A program made the position numbers and the translations under genes. This document shows positions 61,601-64,000 of a stretch of 64,000 nucleotides of DNA, piece after piece. The notes below the pieces were generated by a model, which saw nothing but the letters and a program-made list of their open reading frames with translations, did no database searches and was not told the origin of the DNA. The stretch lies in the NCBI RefSeq assembly GCF_032854445.1, contig NC_088304.1:1986001-2050000 (forward strand). The letters run 5' to 3'. How positions within the stretch are numbered: position 1 is the first letter of the stretch; each line of letters starts with the position of its first letter. This DNA comes from Liolophura sinensis (Eukaryota; Mollusca; Polyplacophora; Chitonida; Chitonidae).

Positions 61601-63932
61601 TGCAGCCTACAAAGATCAAAATTAGAAACGGTTTTCAAACATACCAATAATTTCTTGCATATATTTTTCTTCCGGATTTCAGAGGGATTACCGTGGATAT
61701 TCTTCAGGTGAGTGCGAATGGTAACGAGCTTCAGTTTTTGAAAATGATACAGGTAGCATGTGTATAGCTACTATCTCCTGTTCAGTACATTTGGATCTAC
61801 TGAAGGTTACAGACTTCAGATTGAGGAACAGTTGTAATGGAAAAAAAAAAGGATAAAAGTAACACTGATTTTATGTTATTAGATTGAACCGACACTAAGA
61901 AGTCCAGAAATCAAATAAAAATGAAAATCCACCTTTTTCTTGTGTTAGATCAAGATATTTTATGATTTTCCTGTGTTTAATGTTTCCTGATCGGGTAGAC
62001 AGGTCTTCAGCCAAAAAATTGCTTGGGCAGTTTACATTTCCTTTAGAGTAGATGATTTTTGAATTGTATTTTCAGTTTTATACCCTCCAGTGACATTTGA
62101 AATAGATGAGCTTGAAATTGATTGACCTAATGTAACAGAAAAGGGTTAGTTTGTAATATAAAAAAGGAAATATAAATTTCAGTACGGCGTGGTCGTGACT
62201 ACCGTATGGAGGAAGAGGAGGCACCAGAGTGGTTCACGGAAGGGCCTGTCAGTCAAACAGACACAATTGAGCTGCGAGGGTTTGACCGGGTGGAGGAAGA
62301 GGATGATGCAGAAGTTGAGGAGAGTCCAGCCCCAAAACCAGCAAGGAAAGAGAGCAAGAAACAGTCAGGTAGGTCTGACGAGTCCCAAAACCAGTGAGGA
62401 AAGAGAGCAAGAAAGTCAGGTAGGTTTGAAGAGTCCCAAAACCAGCGAGGAAAGCGAGCAAGAAACAGTCAGGTAGGTCTGACTAGTCCCAAATTCAGGG
62501 AGGAAAGAGAGCAAGAAACAGTCAGGTAGGTCTGACGAGTCCCAAATTCAGCGAGGAAAGAGAGCAAGAAAGTCAGGTAGGTCTGACGAGTCCCAAAACC
62601 AGTGAGGAAAGAGAGCAAGAAACAGTCAGGTAGGTCTGACGAGTCCCAAAACCAGCGAGGAAAGAGAGCAAGAAACAGTCAGGTAGGTCTGACGAGTCCC
62701 AAAACCAGCGAGGAAAGAGAGCAAGAAACAGTCAGGTAGGTCTGACGAGTCCCAAAACCAGCGAGGAAAGAGAGCAAGAAACAGTCAGGTAGGTCTGACA
62801 AATAGCGAAACCATCAGACAAAGAGAGAAAGAAGCAAACGGGTAGGTCTGACGAGTCCCAAAACCAGTGAGGAAAGAGAGCAAGAAACAGTCAGGTAGGT
62901 CTGACGAGTCCCAAAACCAGCGAGGAAAGAGAGCAAGAAACAGTCAGGTAGGTCTGACAAATCCCGAAACCATCAGACAAGGAGAGAAAGAAGCAAATGG
63001 GTAGGTCTGACGAGCCCCAAAACCAGTGAGGAAAGAGAGCAAGAAACAGTCAGGTAGGTCTGACAAATCCCGAAACCATCAGACAAAGAGAGAAAGAAGC
63101 AAATGGGTAGGTCTGACGAGCCCCAAAACCAGCGAGGAAAGAGAGCAAGAAACAGTCAGGTAGGTCTGACAAATCCTGAAACCATCAATCAAAGAGAAAA
63201 GAAGCTAACGGGTAGGTCTGACGAGTCCCAAAACCAGCTAACAAAGAGAGCAACAGACAGTCAGGTAGATCTGACAAGTCATGAAGCCAGCAAAGAGAAC
63301 AAGCCTCGCTTTCAACATCGCTGTTGTAAAAAGTCTGACTCCAAAGTATATTAGAGATGTAATCTCAACAGAGGCAGTAGGCACATCACTATTTTAGAAT
63401 AGTCACGGTTTTATTCCACCAATTCTGAAGGAACGTTAGCCACTTGTGGTACAAAAAAAGTGAATATTTCGAGATCATTTGAGGGATGTCATATGTGATG
63501 ATGAAAATGTTTAAAAAAGAAATGGAGCACACATTTGTTGATTGTGCTGTGCACTTGCCCTTTTTGTGAGGAATTTTCTTTTTGGTTGATATTTTCTGAA
63601 CTAGCCTGTGGAAGGAAAATTAATTAAGCCACTGTGTTGCACTATTGATCCAAATGGCTCCTGATCTATATGCTTAGAAACCTGGTTTTAAATGGTGCAT
63701 GTATTGGATGGTGTGAACAAGTACATATTTTGTGTCCTCAGGTATCTGTGTGACTGACCGTAATGGGAGCCTGGAGACAAATGAGTCCAGTTCTCCTGAG
63801 ACAGAACCACAACCAGTGCCCACTTCCTCCCATGCGGCCATCCATCATCAAAACCGACGTTCACCTGCACACCAGTCCTCCCTATTTGATTTCAATGAGT
63901 TCTTCAACATAGAAAACATTCCAGGCCTTGGT
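58665..63932 (+). CDS. eif4enif1: EIF4ENIF1 / 4E-T, eIF4E transporter (N-terminal part, 8 coding exons; continues beyond window)
   Basis: Exons: 58665-58808, 59054-59127, 59535-59656, 59895-60045, 60894-61104, 61683-61707 (a 25-nt microexon), 62183-62368, 63742-63932. All have AG/GT borders and consistent phases; together they give 368 codons. Recognisable 4E-T landmarks in order: an eIF4E-binding motif YDRNKLT spanning exons 1 and 2; WDPEKWF; the block ERLKEERDGIVLSPQRRSFG; RRIGSGRI followed by a long Arg-Asp-rich stretch; the DDX6-binding Cup-homology region (EAPEWF...TIELRGFD) in exon 7; and FDFNEFFNIENIPGLG in exon 8. From the family: 4E-T shuttles eIF4E, sits in P-bodies and represses and protects deadenylated mRNA through eIF4E, DDX6 and LSM14. 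The ATG at 58665 follows a usable acceptor (AG at 58656-58657), so untranslated exons probably lie upstream. Odd points are the Thr in the hydrophobic position of the eIF4E motif and a minisatellite that copies the exon 7 donor. The human protein is near 985 aa, so most of it lies outside. Confidence 0.96.
60046..60893 (+). other. 4E-T intron 4
   Basis: 848-bp phase-2 intron (donor GTACATG, acceptor TGTATTTCAG). No repeat family recognised. Confidence 0.85.
61170..61374 (+). mobile_element. Mollusc-type SINE in 4E-T intron 5 with perfect target-site duplication
   Basis: Head to tail on the + strand: CAAGTCCAGCTCATGCTGGC, TCCGGCCGTAAGTGGGAAGG, GATGGTCGTGGGTTTCCCCC, ATTATGCTGGCCGCCGTGGT, AAGTGAAATATTCTTGAGTA, CGGCGTAAAACATCAATCAA, then (AAAT)n. 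The 16-bp AAATAAAAACCTCCTT occurs at 61154-61169 and 61375-61390. Part of it could be tail, but AAAACCTCCTT is a clear duplication. Confidence 0.93.
62329..63300 (+). repeat. Minisatellite of ~53-bp units made from the end of 4E-T exon 7 plus its splice donor
   Basis: The last ~40 nt of exon 7 (CCCCAAAACCAGCAAGGAAA, GAGAGCAAGAAACAGTCAG) and the first intron bases GTAGGTCTGACGAGT form the unit. About 17 further copies follow in intron 7. Two subtypes partly alternate (GACGAGTCCCAAAACCAG and GACAAATCCCGAAACCATC). Units are about 50-56 bp, not a multiple of three. Confidence 0.93.
63301..63741 (+). other. 4E-T intron 7, right part
   Basis: Nothing recognised; ends in the acceptor TGTGTCCTCAG of exon 8. 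Confidence 0.7.
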
Positions 63933-64000
63933 GTAAGTTAGAACATTCATCAGATGCTTTGTTAAGGTTCAAAATCTCTCAAAAGATTTTGAAAAATAAA

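Noticed and set aside
62189-62476. Frames through the 4E-T exon-derived array as extra coding exon
   Set aside because: The frame of exon 7 meets TGA at 62395-62397 and units are not a multiple of three.

Overview
This is a eukaryotic, intron-rich, AT-leaning window with no bacterial features. The organism is most likely a mollusc, or at least a lophotrochozoan. At least ten copies of a tRNA-derived SINE with a conserved central domain of the molluscan type and an (AAAT)n tail are scattered through it. A second tRNA-derived SINE resembles a family I associate with mollusc genomes. The species assignment is inference; no sequence here names it.

Three host genes can be built exon by exon. (1) A short-chain dehydrogenase/reductase of the retinol-dehydrogenase 11-14 type lies on the + strand, with coding exons at 19965-20207, 32266-32574 and 33004-33287; its N-terminal exon was not found. 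(2) DRG1, the developmentally regulated GTP-binding protein 1, is complete on the - strand in nine coding exons between 53880 and 42386, giving 365 codons plus stop with all GTPase motifs. (3) The N-terminal part of EIF4ENIF1 (4E-T, the eIF4E transporter and translational repressor) lies on the + strand in eight coding exons from 58665 to 63932 and runs off the right edge. DRG1 and 4E-T are divergent neighbours. The interval between them carries YY1-, ETS- and NRF1-like promoter sites and candidate 5' non-coding exons for 4E-T.

Layout: 1-5.4 kb holds a SINE fragment, a 23-bp minisatellite and unassigned DNA. 5.4-7.7 kb holds a decayed LTR retrotransposon on the - strand (gag, protease, integrase; copia-type order). 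8-19.9 kb is dominated by tandem repeats (119-, 64-, 12-, 28-, 45-, 24- and 38-bp units) with SINEs. 20-33.3 kb is the SDR gene, with introns full of interspersed repeats. 34-42 kb is mostly featureless apart from SINEs and a 35-bp array next to DRG1. 42.4-53.9 kb is DRG1, with a 63-bp minisatellite next to exon 2. 54-64 kb is the shared promoter region and 4E-T, including a 0.9-kb TG-rich array and a 0.9-kb minisatellite made from an exon end together with its splice donor.

The most unusual signals are: the 4E-T minisatellite that multiplies a real 5' splice site about 17 times; the 63-bp array beside DRG1 exon 2, which repeats a perfect CRE octamer; the 646-bp higher-order structure in the 38-bp array; an array growing out of a SINE head; and two unclassified interspersed repeat families. 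Long open frames inside the minisatellites are artefacts of the repeat units and are not called as genes.
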